Shown: one piece after another, positions 49,401 to 61,995 of the stretch
How the letters are laid out: every line of letters starts with the position of its first letter
Position numbering within the stretch: position 1 is the stretch's first letter
From: Apteryx mantelli
Taxonomy: Eukaryota > Chordata > Aves > Apterygiformes > Apterygidae
Assembly: GCF_036417845.1 (NCBI RefSeq)
Contig: NC_089978.1
Span: forward strand, 136,642,288 to 136,706,287
Direction: 5' to 3'
DNA: 64,000 bases
The notes under the pieces: model-generated
Told to the model about the DNA's origin: nothing
The model's database searches: none
The model's input: the letters and a program-made list of their open reading frames with translations, nothing else
Made by a program: the position numbers and the translations under genes

Positions 49401-52400
49401 CTCTCCCCAGCTTATTCTCCATCTCACCTTTTCAGGAGCATTGATGACACCCGTGTTGTACCCAAACTGGAGAGATCCGATGGCAGCAATAGAAACAGCC
49501 CAGATAAGAGATGCAGTGATTTTCTGATGGAAGAGAGAAAAAACATTTTTTTGGTTAATTTGGTTTTTCATGCTTTCTACACAACTTAACTTTCTCTTCA
49601 GCACAAACAGCAGCTGCAGCTCAGAGGTGCCCAGAAACCTTTTGCAGTGCCCTCAGGGCAGGGAATGTCTTTATGTACGCCAGTGCTTTAGAACTGCTTG
49701 GGCTTTTATCCAGTGATGGTGGCTACCAGTGAGACAGACCCTGGAGAAGGGGATACAACTGGACAGCAGGAAAACGTTCTGTGACCCAAAGTAGAAGGGT
49801 CTTCTCACCTGTCAGGAATTCCCTTTATATATCCTGACCTTCATCAACTATTCTCAGCTCGTTAGTAATGAATACACTGTCTGCATTACGGGCTGTTATT
49901 TGGGGTTCATCTGCTTTATAGAAAAGCTTTTGCTGATCTCTGGCATGTCATGAAACAATGGTCTACCTCTTCCCCATGCCAACTGACAAGGACTCATAAA
50001 TAGATGGTTTCAGGTCTGCCCATGAGCCACACTGGTAGTCACTCCTAACAATTAAAACTTGCACTCTTCAGCAACTGATCTGCATTTTCCAAGGCTAGAA
50101 CTTCCCAACCCTGCCCAGGGCACCTGGCACAGGAACCTGCCTCATAGAGAAACTGTGCTGCCAACCTTCCCCATTTATTTTTCTTGCCACTGTGGCAATA
50201 GTTGATATTTTAAATAAAGTCCCAGCACCTGGAATTGAGTGTTTGTGAATCTTTGTGTTTATTACAACAAAAAAGAAACTGCCGAGCCCGCAGAGACATA
50301 GAGGAAGCTTGAAGGTCCAACCTGCACAAGTCCCACAGAATAAGAAATTTAAGTGTCAGTGGAAAGCATCTGACATTTTCTATATTTTTAAAGCCTGTGG
50401 AATTTAAGCCAACTCTGTGTTAGGAAGGCAGGGGGAGCAGGTGACTCAGGAGCTGGCACTTGGATGGCCAGTGCTTGGATTGACACTTTTTAGAAAGATC
50501 ATGTTTCTGTCATAGGAGGGACTGGAAGCTTTTCCAAAACTTTAGAAGTCCCTTTTTCAAGGCTTTCCATTTACTCTCTTAATGCTGGCAGGGGAGAGAA
50601 AAGTACTCATTAGGCCTGCTGCTACAGCTCCTCTAGTCTCCTGCTTTCCTGCTTGTCTCCAGGAGCATAAGCTTCCAGGGCTGCCCAATGTTTGGTGCCT
50701 TTTTGCCAGTAACTCTCTGCCATCGTTCACACCACCTTTACTAATCTTTCAAGTATGGTGCATGGGCCCTTCTGACCTGCACAACCCTCACACATTTGGC
50801 AGTTAGGCCTCAGTAAGCAGAAACTGAAAGAATATCTCAGATGCAACTTTCCCCCACTACGTCACGTAGATGTGTCAAGCTGAGCTCTGTCTTCCTGCTA
50901 GGTTAGTGATGGAGGCAGAAGTGACAAGGTCCTAGATTCCTGCATGGGGCATATGATTTCCATAGTATGGTTAGCACCTGAATACATCCAAGGCAGTCTA
51001 GGCCTTCTTCTCTGCCACACTGTGAGAAGGGGAGTGACTGCTCCCCTTGTATTAGGCACAAGGAATTTTGGCACAGAAGCACAAGGACACAGCTCTTTCA
51101 AAGCACTTGGATGCCTACAAAAGGGCATTAAGATGTCTAGGTACTTTTAGAGCTCTAGGTCAGGTCACCCCTAGTCAGTCAGTGTAGCAAAGCAGAGGAC
51201 AAAACCCTGCTCTCCACACTTCCAACACAGTGACTCAACACTAGAGCATCTTTCCCTTCAGGACTTTGCTTTGTCATGGCTTGCAGTGGTCACAGCTGGC
51301 CTCCTTTTCCTCTGGGTGTAGCATGGGACCACAAGGCACCTGCAAACTATAAGACACAAGCAAACTATACGGAAGCTAGTTCTTCTAATCTCTTTCATGC
51401 TCCCTTTTCCAGGCTGTTGCCTGTTATTTATCTGTATCACACACTCAGTCTCATATTGCCTAGACATCACATGACCTGTCCCATCGACTTCAGTGAGACA
51501 GGCCATGATCTAATGTATGGATCATTTGTTACTGTTGGCCATACCTCATTTCCAAAAAGGTGTCCAGGGAGCTCAGAAATAGTAAAGCAGCATCTACTCT
51601 ACCCAAAAGTTCAAAGCCGAGGTCTATAGATTGGCAGGGAATTCAAAGCACCACCCCTCCCTCTGACCACAGGCATCCATCAGGTTCTGGCAGCTACATT
51701 TACTATCCAGGAGACACTTCAAACTAGCTCCCTTCTTTTTTACTGACTAGAATCTCAGAATAGTACAACTTGTTGAATTCAGCTACAGCAGCCTCTCTGC
51801 GCTCCTTTAAATGCCCTTAACCAGATGCTTTCTCACTTGCTCTCCCTCATCTTATCACCCTGTCCACATTTCCCATCAATATGGCTGTGAGGGTCCTGGG
51901 CTTCCCTGCTGCTGTTATTATTTCTGATGAAACAGTAATCCCCTGGCATTCAGCACTGGGTTCAGCCGGATATTTCCTGTCTCTCTCCCTCCTCCAGCCT
52001 GCCTGCTTTTCTGCCCTGATGCATTCAAACACAGGCAGTTCACTAGCTCCACTGAGTTCCACTCCGCTAGTGCACGTTTCACTCTGGGCTGCAGATGAAC
52101 TATGATTCCACAAGGCTCTGTCCCATGTTCTCTCAAGGAGCAAGGGGGAAAGAATATGCTTTGCTTTTCTTCTTGAAATCAAAACATAGTTTTCCTATAA
52201 GCCATATGTAAAAAAAAATAATAATAATACTTCTAGAGAAATTGCGCTTTCAGCATCATGGATCCACTGTCTTTAATCCTGGCACAAACGAGTACCAGCC
52301 AGCCAGCCAAATATATCTCATGATCAATACAAAGAAAATATGGATAGCGTCATGTGGCTAATTAGGCCATACATATGAAAACAAATCAATCTCAAGGCTT

Positions 52401-52799
52401 GCAACAACCCTAACCAAACAGGCTTTCCATCTCTACTCCCCATTTCCCACAGACAACACTTTTTCTAAGTCATTCTTAAAAAGATAGCAGCTGAGGCCTG
52501 TCTGCATCATCAGAGCTTCCACCTTTACAAAGACAAACAGAAATCCAACAGTATCAGAGAACAAAATGATGCTGAATCGCAACCACACGGTTCATAGGGT
52601 GACCCCTGCTAAATGTAACTAGATTATTTCCACAAGCCAGGCAAATACACGTAAGTATCTGCAGGAGTGAATAGTGGCAAACAGATGCTGGACAAACAGA
52701 CAGAACCTCACAGTGAATAACCAATGAAGCAACAAGACAGATAACTGCTCTAATGGCAAGGAGAAAGAGATCTGTAGTGATTACCTTTCTATTATCCAT
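43439..52799 (-). CDS. SLC2A3: Facilitative glucose transporter GLUT3 (10 exons, 496 aa)
   Basis: A plasma-membrane uniporter for glucose and related hexoses, class I of the SLC2 family. CDS exons in transcript order are 52799-52785, 49523-49428, 47738-47578, 47228-46988, 46795-46633, 45922-45735, 45336-45232, 44761-44660, 44362-44159 and 43654-43439. All are GT-AG and the frame is open to TAA. Visible hallmarks are [14 protein letters not shown] in helix 1, an N-glycosylation site (NRT, N44) in the first outer loop, NRFGRRNS after helix 2, [15 protein letters not shown] (207-211) after helix 6, QQLSGINA (281-288) in helix 7 with the QLS hexose-selectivity motif, [16 protein letters not shown] in helix 10 and PETKGRT after helix 12. 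Length equals human GLUT3. GLUT3 rather than GLUT1 is supported by [33 protein letters not shown] and the NANOG synteny, although the C-terminal half has some GLUT1-like residues. Exon 1 encodes only MDNRK. Confidence 0.95.
45590..45670 (-). repeat. tRNA-derived SINE fragment in SLC2A3 intron 6
   Basis: On the - strand CCGCTAGTGGTGAGAGCACTG resembles the A-box half of a tRNA-type SINE, and CAAAGACCTCTGTTTTGTGCC the degraded B-box half. It shares phrases with the copies near 51.2, 54.8 and 63.4 kb. Confidence 0.45.
47293..47386. repeat. 47-bp tandem duplication in SLC2A3 intron 3
   Basis: Two consecutive units of 47 bp (47293-47339 and 47340-47386) start ggggtaaacctacccatg and end gtaggagagca. 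They differ at only a few positions. The repeat lies within the 349-bp intron between exons 3 and 4, away from both splice sites. Confidence 0.9.
51150..51265 (-). repeat. tRNA-derived SINE fragment in SLC2A3 intron 1
   Basis: On the - strand GCTCTAGTGTTGAGTCACTG, GAAGTGTGGAGAGCAGGG and TTTTGTCCTCTGC follow the order of A box, spacer and B box in a tRNA-like SINE ('gctctagtggttagagcactg ... gtgggagacctgggttcaagtcc'). It is diverged. Confidence 0.5.
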
Positions 52800-52924
52800 C
52801 GCCTGCGACAAACGCCTTAAAATGACTCTTGAAGCACACTGCCCCGCTCCCACCTCTTAACAGAGTCTGTGAACCTTCTGAGCTGCTGCGTCCTTGCCTC
52901 CCACAAAACAAAATAGCTGAGTCT

Positions 52925-53000
52925 TTCTCTGTAAAAAAGCACCTTCTTTCTGCTTAAGCTCATGTATTTATGGTTTCTGTTACGGGTGTGGGCCTGATAG
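52925..53000 (-). promoter_or_regulatory. Putative SLC2A3 core promoter
   Basis: On the - strand a CCCACACCC (KLF/Sp-type CACCC box) near 52984-52992 is followed by a TATA-like CATAAATAC near 52964-52972. The start codon at 52799 lies about 170 bp downstream, leaving a plausible leader if transcription starts near 52935. There is no CpG island and no transcript evidence. Confidence 0.35.
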
Positions 53001-54759
53001 GAGGGACTTGGAGGGAGGAGCTCCCTGCAACATCCTGTAATGAGAAAAAAAATAGTCCTTTAACCTCCTACGGTTTTCTGACTTAAAATTTACATCAGTG
53101 GCTACGGCAAGGTTTTTACTGGTGTCAGTCTCCCAGCAGCATGTGTAAGTGTCTGGTTTCTTATGTTTCATGACTAGAAAACTAGAAAAAGTCACTGAGT
53201 AGGGAGCTAGCAGCTTTTGTTATTTAACTCAAGCATTTTGGAAAAAGTTACACGCATAGAGAGCAGTATTTGCCACACTGTTGATGCTATACAAATATTA
53301 ACTAATGATAGAATACTAGTGATTTGCATGAAAAAAAAACTGGTTTGAATCCATAGCTAAAACAGTGAGGCAGACACTGACAGCCACACAAATAGCATGG
53401 TCAGAAGCAAAGAAATCACTGCCACACTTTATGGATGCTCTACCACCTCCCAAAGCTGTGGATGAGACATACATCTGGAGAGATGTCTTTTGAAACACTT
53501 TTCCTACAAAGCTAGAATTTGTGGCGGCAAAGCTTGAGATGTGACACTGCAGCTGCATTTAGTCCCAAACTTGAACCCTTTCAACGAAACTATGCTACTC
53601 TCCCTCATATTCCCTTGTAGCTCGTCCCTTAAGTCAAAGAATTGCCAGACTCTCCTAAGAGAGTAATGGAGACCTATGCTTTCAATTCCAGACAAAAACA
53701 TGGTCAAAAAATAAAAGATGTTACTGAATTCAGAACCTTCCAAATATTTTCATTTCACAAAATGGTAGTAGGTCAGAGCTGGGGGAGGGGGGGAAGAGTG
53801 GGGAGAAAGGGAAGCAGGAGAGAAAGCTAGCTCATACGCCATTTTCTCATTGCTAGAAAAATTATTTTGGGACTTTCCATCACTTTTCCTCATCAAATTC
53901 TGAGGAATTGGAATGATCCCATTTTAATTCCATTTCTGTTACTTCTTTGGCATGGTCACCAGATCACAGACCAGATACATAACAGGAAATTTACACTTCA
54001 AATGGAGCGAGGTTTTCCTCACGCTCTTCATGTGTCTTTTATGTGTTGTAGTTAAAACATGCTATTCCAAACAGAAAGCCAGCTCATTAAAAGGAAAGAA
54101 AGTCTGCATATTCTTCTTCACTTGATTGATTTTTCACATTTATTTTTTATTTTCCTAGCTTTCTTTCCACTTACATGCAAGCATAGCAAACTTTCATCTT
54201 GAATCTGGGCAGCCATCTCTGACCCTGGCATTAGCTCTGGATATATTCAATTACTGGTTAAAGTAAAAAACTTCCATATTTGGTGAATTTCTAAGCATCT
54301 CCAAATCTCAGAAGCAACCTCTGGACTGCAAAAAGCATCCCTCTGAGATCTCCTCATTCCTAGTTTTTTCTTGACCCACATGACTCAGTGCATCACTAGA
54401 AACCAAATCTCCCTAAGAAATGTGGGAAAAGCATCTCCCACACACACCATTTTCATTAGTTGTGCCCCACTCTGAATTCCCCTGCTGGTGCTCAAGTATT
54501 TATGTTTGAAGTTTGCATTAGAGCCTGTTCCTCTTCAATATCAGTTTCGATTTAGTCCTGGAACACACACCTACCTCCTACATCACAGATAAGTCTTCTG
54601 AAGATCAGCTGTTGGGTAGCTATGGGGGAAGTGCCTTAATCCCACCTAACCAGAGCTATCTGATACTGCACCAGCTGAAACTATTCACTTATTCTTATTG
54701 TGAATATAATACCCATCTGTATTATGCAACATGCATTAACTGCACCAGGATGGAGGCCC

Positions 54760-54890
54760 ACTGCAGGTGACCCAATGGCCAGTCAGCCACAAGATTTATA
54801 AGGGAAGGACCATGTAGAACAGGAACTTGATGCTGTCTGTTCCCACATTAAACACCAGTATCCTAACCACTGAACTATAGGGATAAGGAA
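54760..54890 (-). repeat. tRNA-derived SINE fragment
   Basis: On the - strand CCTATAGTTCAGTGGTTAGG, ATACTGGTGTTTAATGTGGG and AACAGACAGCATCAAG show the A box and a worn B box of a tRNA-type SINE. Read on the + strand, it has the 'cctaaccactgaactatag' phrase that I associate with abundant turtle and crocodilian SINEs. Confidence 0.55.
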
Positions 54891-55714
54891 AGGTTCATTT
54901 TGTGTTTGACAAGCAGTTTCATCTTAGCTCTGAGAACTCTTGCATGTTCAAAGTAGCGCATGCTGACTAATGTTTAATTTCCAGGAAATCTAAGTTTTCC
55001 AGGGAAAACTGTATTTATCAGGAAATGTCCATTTAGCCCCAACAACAGGTAAGCTTGTTTTAATCATCTTAATTTATGCTAGAGGTTGAAGCTGGCAAGT
55101 GACTCCACAGAAACACTCCTTGCTGTGTCTACTTGAGAAGAACATCACTAGAGCTCCAACTGGTACAGCTATATCTGGCAAACACATTTCATATAAACAA
55201 GGCCTTGGCTCAAGGGACAAATGGGGAGAAGACACAGAAATGGTATGCTAAAAAATCATTTTTGATCCTGTCCATGCCTACATAGCTTAGTAGGAACAGG
55301 GACAGATCTATTATCAACCACAGTGTCATCATGCTGCTGTCCAAGCTCCTTGCAAGCTATATTCCACCACACAACTGCTTTGTCAGGTCTTCCCAAATTT
55401 CAGTTCAGTGGTGTTGCCTTGTAGAATCTCTTTCCCCTCCAAGTTATGCACCACATCTCTTCCTTCTGCATACTAATTCCCACAAAAATTAGTGACTCCT
55501 CTCTCATGTTTCTTTTTATTTTGCCTGAAGCACAAATTCTTCAGAGATAAGAGGAGCATGGACAAGGAGGATTATTTCGCAATGTTTGCATTTAGAGATG
55601 ATTTTGTGCTTTTGTGTTGTTGTTTACAACAAAAGAGTATTCAGAACAAAAGAGAGAGATTGAGAGCCAGCATGGGCCAGATGCTTCCCCCACAAGCCAT
55701 GAGTAACTTTCATT

Positions 55715-56030
55715 GTTGAGAGGTGCTGAGAAAGAGTGGGAAAGAAAAGGAAAGATAAAAGAGAGAAACAAGAGAGTAGGTGGGGAGAGGCTGGCCCTTA
55801 GACAAAAGGAGGCTAAAAAAGTGAGAAGAGAAACAAGGAGAGACAGAAGGCAGAAGACAAAAAGGAAGGAAAGGTATAACGAGGGGAAGAAAGAAAGAAC
55901 TAAAACAGAGAAGGACAAGGAATAAAAGAAAAAAAGAAGGAAAAAAAACAGCAGCAAACCAGGAGAGAAAAAGGGATAACAGATGAATAGATAGAAAAGA
56001 TGAACAGAAACAGAGAGTGGTACCAGACGA
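55715..56030 (+). repeat. Polypurine (AG-rich) tract of about 300 bp
   Basis: About nine in ten bases on the + strand are A or G from about 55715 to 56030, with mixed GAGA, GGAA and AAAG words rather than one repeat unit. It creates spurious lysine/arginine/glutamate-rich frames on one strand and leucine/serine/phenylalanine-rich frames on the other. Such tracts can form triplex DNA; that is general knowledge and not shown here. Confidence 0.85.
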
Positions 56031-59000
56031 AACTGCAGAATTGCCTAACTAGGAGAGCACAATGACAGCACTGGACAGGTCATGTCATTAGACTGAAGTC
56101 TTTTTTACCTCTGCTCTTTACCATGGGGAAATGAAAGCTGGTGATAATGTCTCTGAAAACTTTCCTAATTAACCTAGTCAATTAGCCAGATCACTACAGT
56201 CAAAAGCATTTTAATGCTTTAAGGCTGATATTGCACTGTCTTGCAAATGGGAAGTAACTCTTTGGTTGAAAAAAAAAAAAAGTTCTGCAGAAACCAATGT
56301 GCTGGGGTGTAAACCACGAAAAATAATATCATATTGAGAAGGCTGTTTCCTGAACCCAGCTCTGTGCTACGAGAGAGACGTGACAACCCCCCGAAAGTCT
56401 CTAAGGTTTCCTAGTCCAACTTCCTATAACACTTCAGGCCTTGTCCTCTTCTGTTGCTCTAAATGGAAGAGGACTTCTGCCCAGCATCTAGGCCACAAGC
56501 CTACTTTTTTCTGACTGATGTTTCCAGGGCAACCAGGCTTTCTAGCAAAGAGAGAAATTATATATTTGTGCATTTGTCTTTTTCCTATGCTGTCTATTTA
56601 TCATTTCTTATTCTGAGATTGGTTCACATCTAAGAACAGACAAACTGAAGTATGTGTTCATGACTCATGGAGAGTGCTGTAAATGTATTGTTTTCATAAG
56701 CAATCATTGCCTCTTACAATCTCTCTCAGTCTCTGCCTCCTTTTCTCTGAAATGTACAGAAAACTATGTCTGAAACTGCTCCAAAGCCCAGTGCTCAGGA
56801 CTGGGACATTACAGGGACTGTGGAGGTGGGAGGCACTGGCAGAGCTGTGTCAGAAGCTCAGGCCTGAGCTAGCAAGAAGTTGCAGGTTAGGACTGAGAGG
56901 CTTTTGGCCAAAATGTCCTGTGGCATTTTTCTATATATCAGCCACTGCTTCTTTCTATGGTTTTCTCCAGCCTGAGCAAAAAACTGAAACTGAAGGGCAA
57001 AGGAAGAAAACAGCCTAACTAATAAATTTCAAATTGAAATTCAGCTTGACAATGTTCTCTGGCTGCTTAACCAGCTGCAACACTGCACTGGTACAGATAC
57101 TGACCAGAAAGCATTCGCTGGATTACAGAATTTTATGCTTAGCCCAGTCAACCCAGCGCCAGTGCGATAGGTAGCAGGGGCATGCTGTCTGTTGGCACAT
57201 GGATCCAGACTGTGTTGGGAGTGTTCTACGCCCCATGGGATGGGGTGGAGGCATTTCAGGAAAGTGAGGTGTCTTATCTCATGTCCCCTTTTAGGCATAC
57301 TTCTCACACCCCAGTATTAATAACAGAAAGCTACACATGCTGGCAGTATATACACACACACTGTGCACACCCACTGCACATACACACTCCCCAACAAATA
57401 TACATATTAGACATTGACAAAGTAGCTGAGTCACACAACTGGGCACAAGCAGAGCTGCAGACTTACAAATACCATTTCTGCAGCTATTGCTCACCTAGCC
57501 ATGTTCTGCTCTGCTCCCAGGTACCTAGCCTGAATAATCACATTACTTTTTTCAGCAATTGCCTGAAGGGTTACAGGTTAGGGGGGAGAGAGCAGAGACT
57601 GTGTAAAATGTCTCAGTAAGATCACATGTGATTATAGCAGCAAGAGTCACAGGAAAAACAAGACTCTGGCCAACCCACCTCTCCTCCCCAGCCCCATTCT
57701 CCTCACTGCTATAGTCTAAAATTAGCTGCTGTTGAGCTGGCAGTATTCAGAGATGGCAGGATTGGAGCATCCCCTCCCCCTTTAGTTGGCTTGTCTCACT
57801 CTGTAGACTAATAACGGCTAAGCCAGTCTAGCACACAGGGGTTTATCATTCCTCTCCCAGCAGGAGATGCTCTGACTTATCCCGTGGCAGTGCTTTCCCT
57901 CTCCCCTCCCACATACACCTCTCCCATCTCACCCTTGCTGCTCAGCAGCAAAGAGCTCAGGGAGCAGCCCATGTATTGTTACAGGCGGGATGAGAAAGGA
58001 GGTGATTTGAAGGGTGCTCCAAAATACAGCACACTGCTCCTGGACTGCAGTGTCACTGCTGAGAATTCCCCAGGCACAGAGACAAGGTTAAAACCATGCC
58101 TGGGAAGAGCTACCTTAAACAGCCATTCTGGCTCTGCAGGGCCAGCTCTTGTCAGTCCATAGGAAATGGGACAGAAAGGAGCTTGACAGACAGCCTTGTC
58201 CTCCTATCCTGGCAATTCTGTTGTTCCTCAGAAATGAGACATGAGCAAGCTTGGGTGGTCATTTCCCCTTAGCTAACTCCTCAGATCACAGTAGGCTTCC
58301 TCCCACTTGCAAAATTCAGGCCATCTGTGCTGCTGCTGGCTTCACCCCAGCTCTGCTCTTTCAAAGGAAAAGCCTCTATCCGGCCATAACAACAACTCTC
58401 AGGCCTATGTCATCAGTTCTGGAAAATATTGCCTGCCCCCTCAGGGGCGGGCATGCTGTAGCATTGCTGGGACTGCAGATGGCTGCACAGCCTAATCCCC
58501 ATGAAGGCTGCGCCATGCCTGAGCCCACAACCCATGTATCATGCATTGCTCAAGTCTGGTTCAGGCGGGCTCTAGAAACAGAGTTGTGTGTCACTGTGAG
58601 TGCACAGGCGGCCGGAAAGGATGCCTACATGCAGGATGCATGGCCTCCGCAGGGCACACAGGGGCTCATCCACCCCCTCCTCCTCAGACACTTAGATCTG
58701 CAGTTACCCTTGGCTTAAATGCACACTTTTCTGGGGGAAGACCATGCATTTCTGGCTTCATGCTATGTCTCCCCCTGCCTCCTTCTTCACCCCCCCCAAT
58801 CACACTGCCCTTTGTCTTGCTGCACTCATGCAAGCACCTCTTGCTCATGCACAGCTCACTCTGGGTGTTCCTCACACCCTTTATCCGCCCCCCCCTCCAG
58901 TATCCTTCTCAGCACCCTTTCATGGCTTGCTTACGCTCCTACACATACATGTATATGCTTGCCTACAGCCATCCTCATCTTTTCAAAAACTAGAGTGCTT

Positions 59001-60352
59001 GCATTTAAGCTAGAGTAACTGTGCAGGGTATTGTGCCTATGATTGGTTACATTACTTATAGGGGCATGTGAAGGAATCTCTGGGGCCTATATTATACTTA
59101 AATTTCCACATAAAATGTTATTACCAGTGTAAAACTTTATGTTCTGATTCATTAACAGATATGCTATGTGTGCTAGTACATGCTTTTACAAATAGTAGCA
59201 TGTCTGAGTTTACCAGTGTGTGAATTCATAATATCCAAATGTGTACATGTGTATCTCTTTATTTATGTCCATATATATACACAGGCTTTTATTTCTGAGT
59301 ATATATTTAAATACCTAAAGATGCTTGCACACATGCTCCTTTACCTACTTTGTACATAAAAAGCTATGTACATATGCAAGTGTTCATATGAGTGTACCCA
59401 CAATATATAGCTGTATTTCTGTATGTTTGCAGACCTGCAAACACACTTCTGCATGTGTTGTGCTTGCTTATATTTGTGTGTCTATTGTATTTGTTTATGT
59501 GTATGCATGTCTGTGTACCTGCATTCACCTGTTCCCCCATGTATTTGTATTGTTTATTCCTCCCGGGAACATGCCAATATTTATACTTCTGTAGCTACAC
59601 ACAAGCAATTTTCTGCCCTAGAGCATTTACTTTTGAATGTACAGTTTGTCCAAAAACAAGCATTAACATTAGCATTAACATCAACAAAAATTAAAGCAAA
59701 ACAAACTCATACACAGAAACTTTTGTTCGCAATGAAGGAGGTTTTTTCCATAGTATTTTGTTGTGCTACTCTCTTTGCAGTGATAAGGTCTCAAAACCTG
59801 GAAAGAGAGAGAACTTGAACAGCAAAGATAAGAGTTTGGCTGAATGCATTAAGGAACTCGACACTATTGACCAAATCCTCAAAATAAATCTGTACTTTTC
59901 CAAAAAGATGTGAAGGGCAATACTTTTGATATTTTATATCGCCATTTGCAACAGGGTAGGCCACAACTACTTTGCTGCATAGCTCCCCTTTGGTTTAGCC
60001 TCTCCCATTAGAAGACACCTTAAGAGCTTACTCTAGGCATTATCTTTCTTAAGCTTAGGTCAGAGCAGGATGTGATGGTTTGTCCCTTTGAAATTCTGCA
60101 TGTCCACTTTAGAAACAGGACATTTGAAATAACCAGGAATTCAGTCATCCCTGTTATCTCTGAAGAGGAGTTGTCATACAGGTGCAGACAAAGTACTAAT
60201 CTAATGGGCATTCTCATCTTATTCCAGATACAGCCTCTTTCAAACCAATGGGCTTCAGGAAACTGTGTACAAGTTTTCACTATCGACAGACTATCCCAGC
60301 CTTTCCTGTAGGCAGTAGTTTAGGAAACAGAGCAAGCTATGGGAAGGTTACT

Positions 60353-60841
60353 TCAGCCCTGGCATCTCACAAAGAGAAACAATAAAGAGTAAGATAGATG
60401 CATTAAATGTAACAAGAGGTTCTCGGTACTCCAAAGTGGCAACTTCCAGTGGAGGTTGCTGTGAGAATCATATAGAAGCTGTGGCTGTTCTGGCCCAGGC
60501 CTCTCACAAAGAAAGGCTTGGAAACCAGAAAGGTACAATACTGGCTGCATGGCCTTCCTTTTTGCAATCCATGTTACTCCAGCAAAAGTATTCCCCCTAG
60601 AATATTTTGTTTGCTCCAAAACAGCTCTTGCTGTGACCCTGTTTCTCCATAAGGAATAGTCCAACAGTTGGGAGCTCAAGGACTCCCTTAAGAATAGGCT
60701 TATAGGTTTAAATTTTTTCAGTATTGAGAAGTTCCAGAGCTGAGTTCCCCAGAGGTAACACAGATCATGGGATAACTGTGAGGAGACAGGCTCAGCACTA
60801 TTCTGTGGCTTTTGCTCTGTGATCTTAGCAAAAAGCTTCAT
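60353..60841 (-). other. Unrecognised 162-codon open frame
   Basis: This is the longest ATG-started frame in the window not explained by a gene, the CR1 element or GC-rich shadow. It begins MKLFAKITEQ and ends FVRCQG. Composition is ordinary, with no evident signal peptide, repeat or catalytic motif. No flanking splice-linked exon is seen. It may be chance or part of an unrecognised old transposon; no function is proposed. Confidence 0.2.
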
Positions 60842-61679
60842 AAAGCATCTAGGCCACCTGTTCCAACAAGGGCTTCACTCATGGAGAGAGAATACTTAAT
60901 TTAAGGGATTTGGGAGATTCGTACAGGTATATATGGCACAAAATCCACCATCACAATTGGCTCCAAACCTGCTGTGGTCTGCCTCTGCAGACAGGCAGAG
61001 GACAGTGGATACTAGCTGTCCATCCCTTCCTACTGCTCAAGGTGGGGCTGAGGTGCTGTTCTGAGAGGAAGCCATCAAACATCTTTTCAGGAGGAAAAGT
61101 GCTTGGGCTCAGGTCAGTGCTTCCCCCAAAATTTGTTCCTGTTTAACTGACCAGGTGGGAACAGGGTGCACTTTGTTTGAAAGAGATTATACTCCTGCAT
61201 TAACTCTCCCGCCAAGTCTCTTATCACTCTGCAAACAGTATGAGTATGGGGAAATGGACCTGGGAAAGCTGAGGCTGGATGCATGAGGAAGAGTGTAGAT
61301 TCCTCTGTTGATGACACAGATAAGTAGAGCCAGCCATTCCCCAGCTCAGAAATTAAGCTAAAGAAATTAGATGGCAGCCCTAAGATAACAGGGAGCCATA
61401 ACACAGGCACCATGTGCTAGCCAGACCATTAACCCAGGCTGCTGACAGAGTTACAAGAGTGCTAACAAGGGGACATACAGAAGGGAAAACATCCACAGGG
61501 AAAGATCGAGGAATCCATCCAGTCTTTAATTCTGGTATCTTCAGCCAGTAGTCTTCTCCCCACTAAGTGCCATTTTTAAACATCAGTAGTTCCCATGTTA
61601 CAAAACTCTGCTGTAGGCAGGGCTAGATGCCATGTCAGTACCCGCCAGCTGGATGCCTTTGTTTTGGCATGCCATATAA

Positions 61680-61995
61680 CTCTCCTCTGTCTAATTCTTG
61701 GCCTCTTCCTCCATCTGCACCTTCTCCCTGCCAGGCTGTCTCTCTTCTTTTTTCCTTTCTTTCTCCTTCTCCAAGTCTCCCTCCATTCCTTTGTGGTTTC
61801 TCTGTCTGTCCTTTTCCCTACTGCTGTGTCTCTTCCATTCGCCACTCCCTCTCAATAAGTATTGCCTCTTCTCTCTTCTGCTCAGCTGTGACTCTTCCTT
61901 TCCCTGACTGTACTTCCTCAACACTCCTTCCCTCCTCCTTTTTCATTGCCTATGCCTTCCTATTCCTCTCTTTGTCCCCGCAGATGTACTCCCTA
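61680..61995 (+). repeat. Polypyrimidine (CT-rich) tract
   Basis: A C/T-rich stretch of about 300 bp, the mirror in composition of the tract near 55.8 kb. It explains the overlapping serine/leucine/phenylalanine-rich frames on + and the arginine/glutamate/lysine-rich frames on -. Confidence 0.75.

Noticed and set aside
55592-55957. Leu/Ser/Phe-rich frame resembling membrane segments
   Set aside because: It is the complement of a polypurine tract; its composition alone produces it.
57182-57619. 145-codon + strand frame
   Set aside because: No motif, no splice partner, and it includes an AC-rich low-complexity part.
58251-58718. 155-codon + strand frame
   Set aside because: No recognisable domain. 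It lies in moderately GC-rich DNA with other overlapping frames, so it is probably chance.
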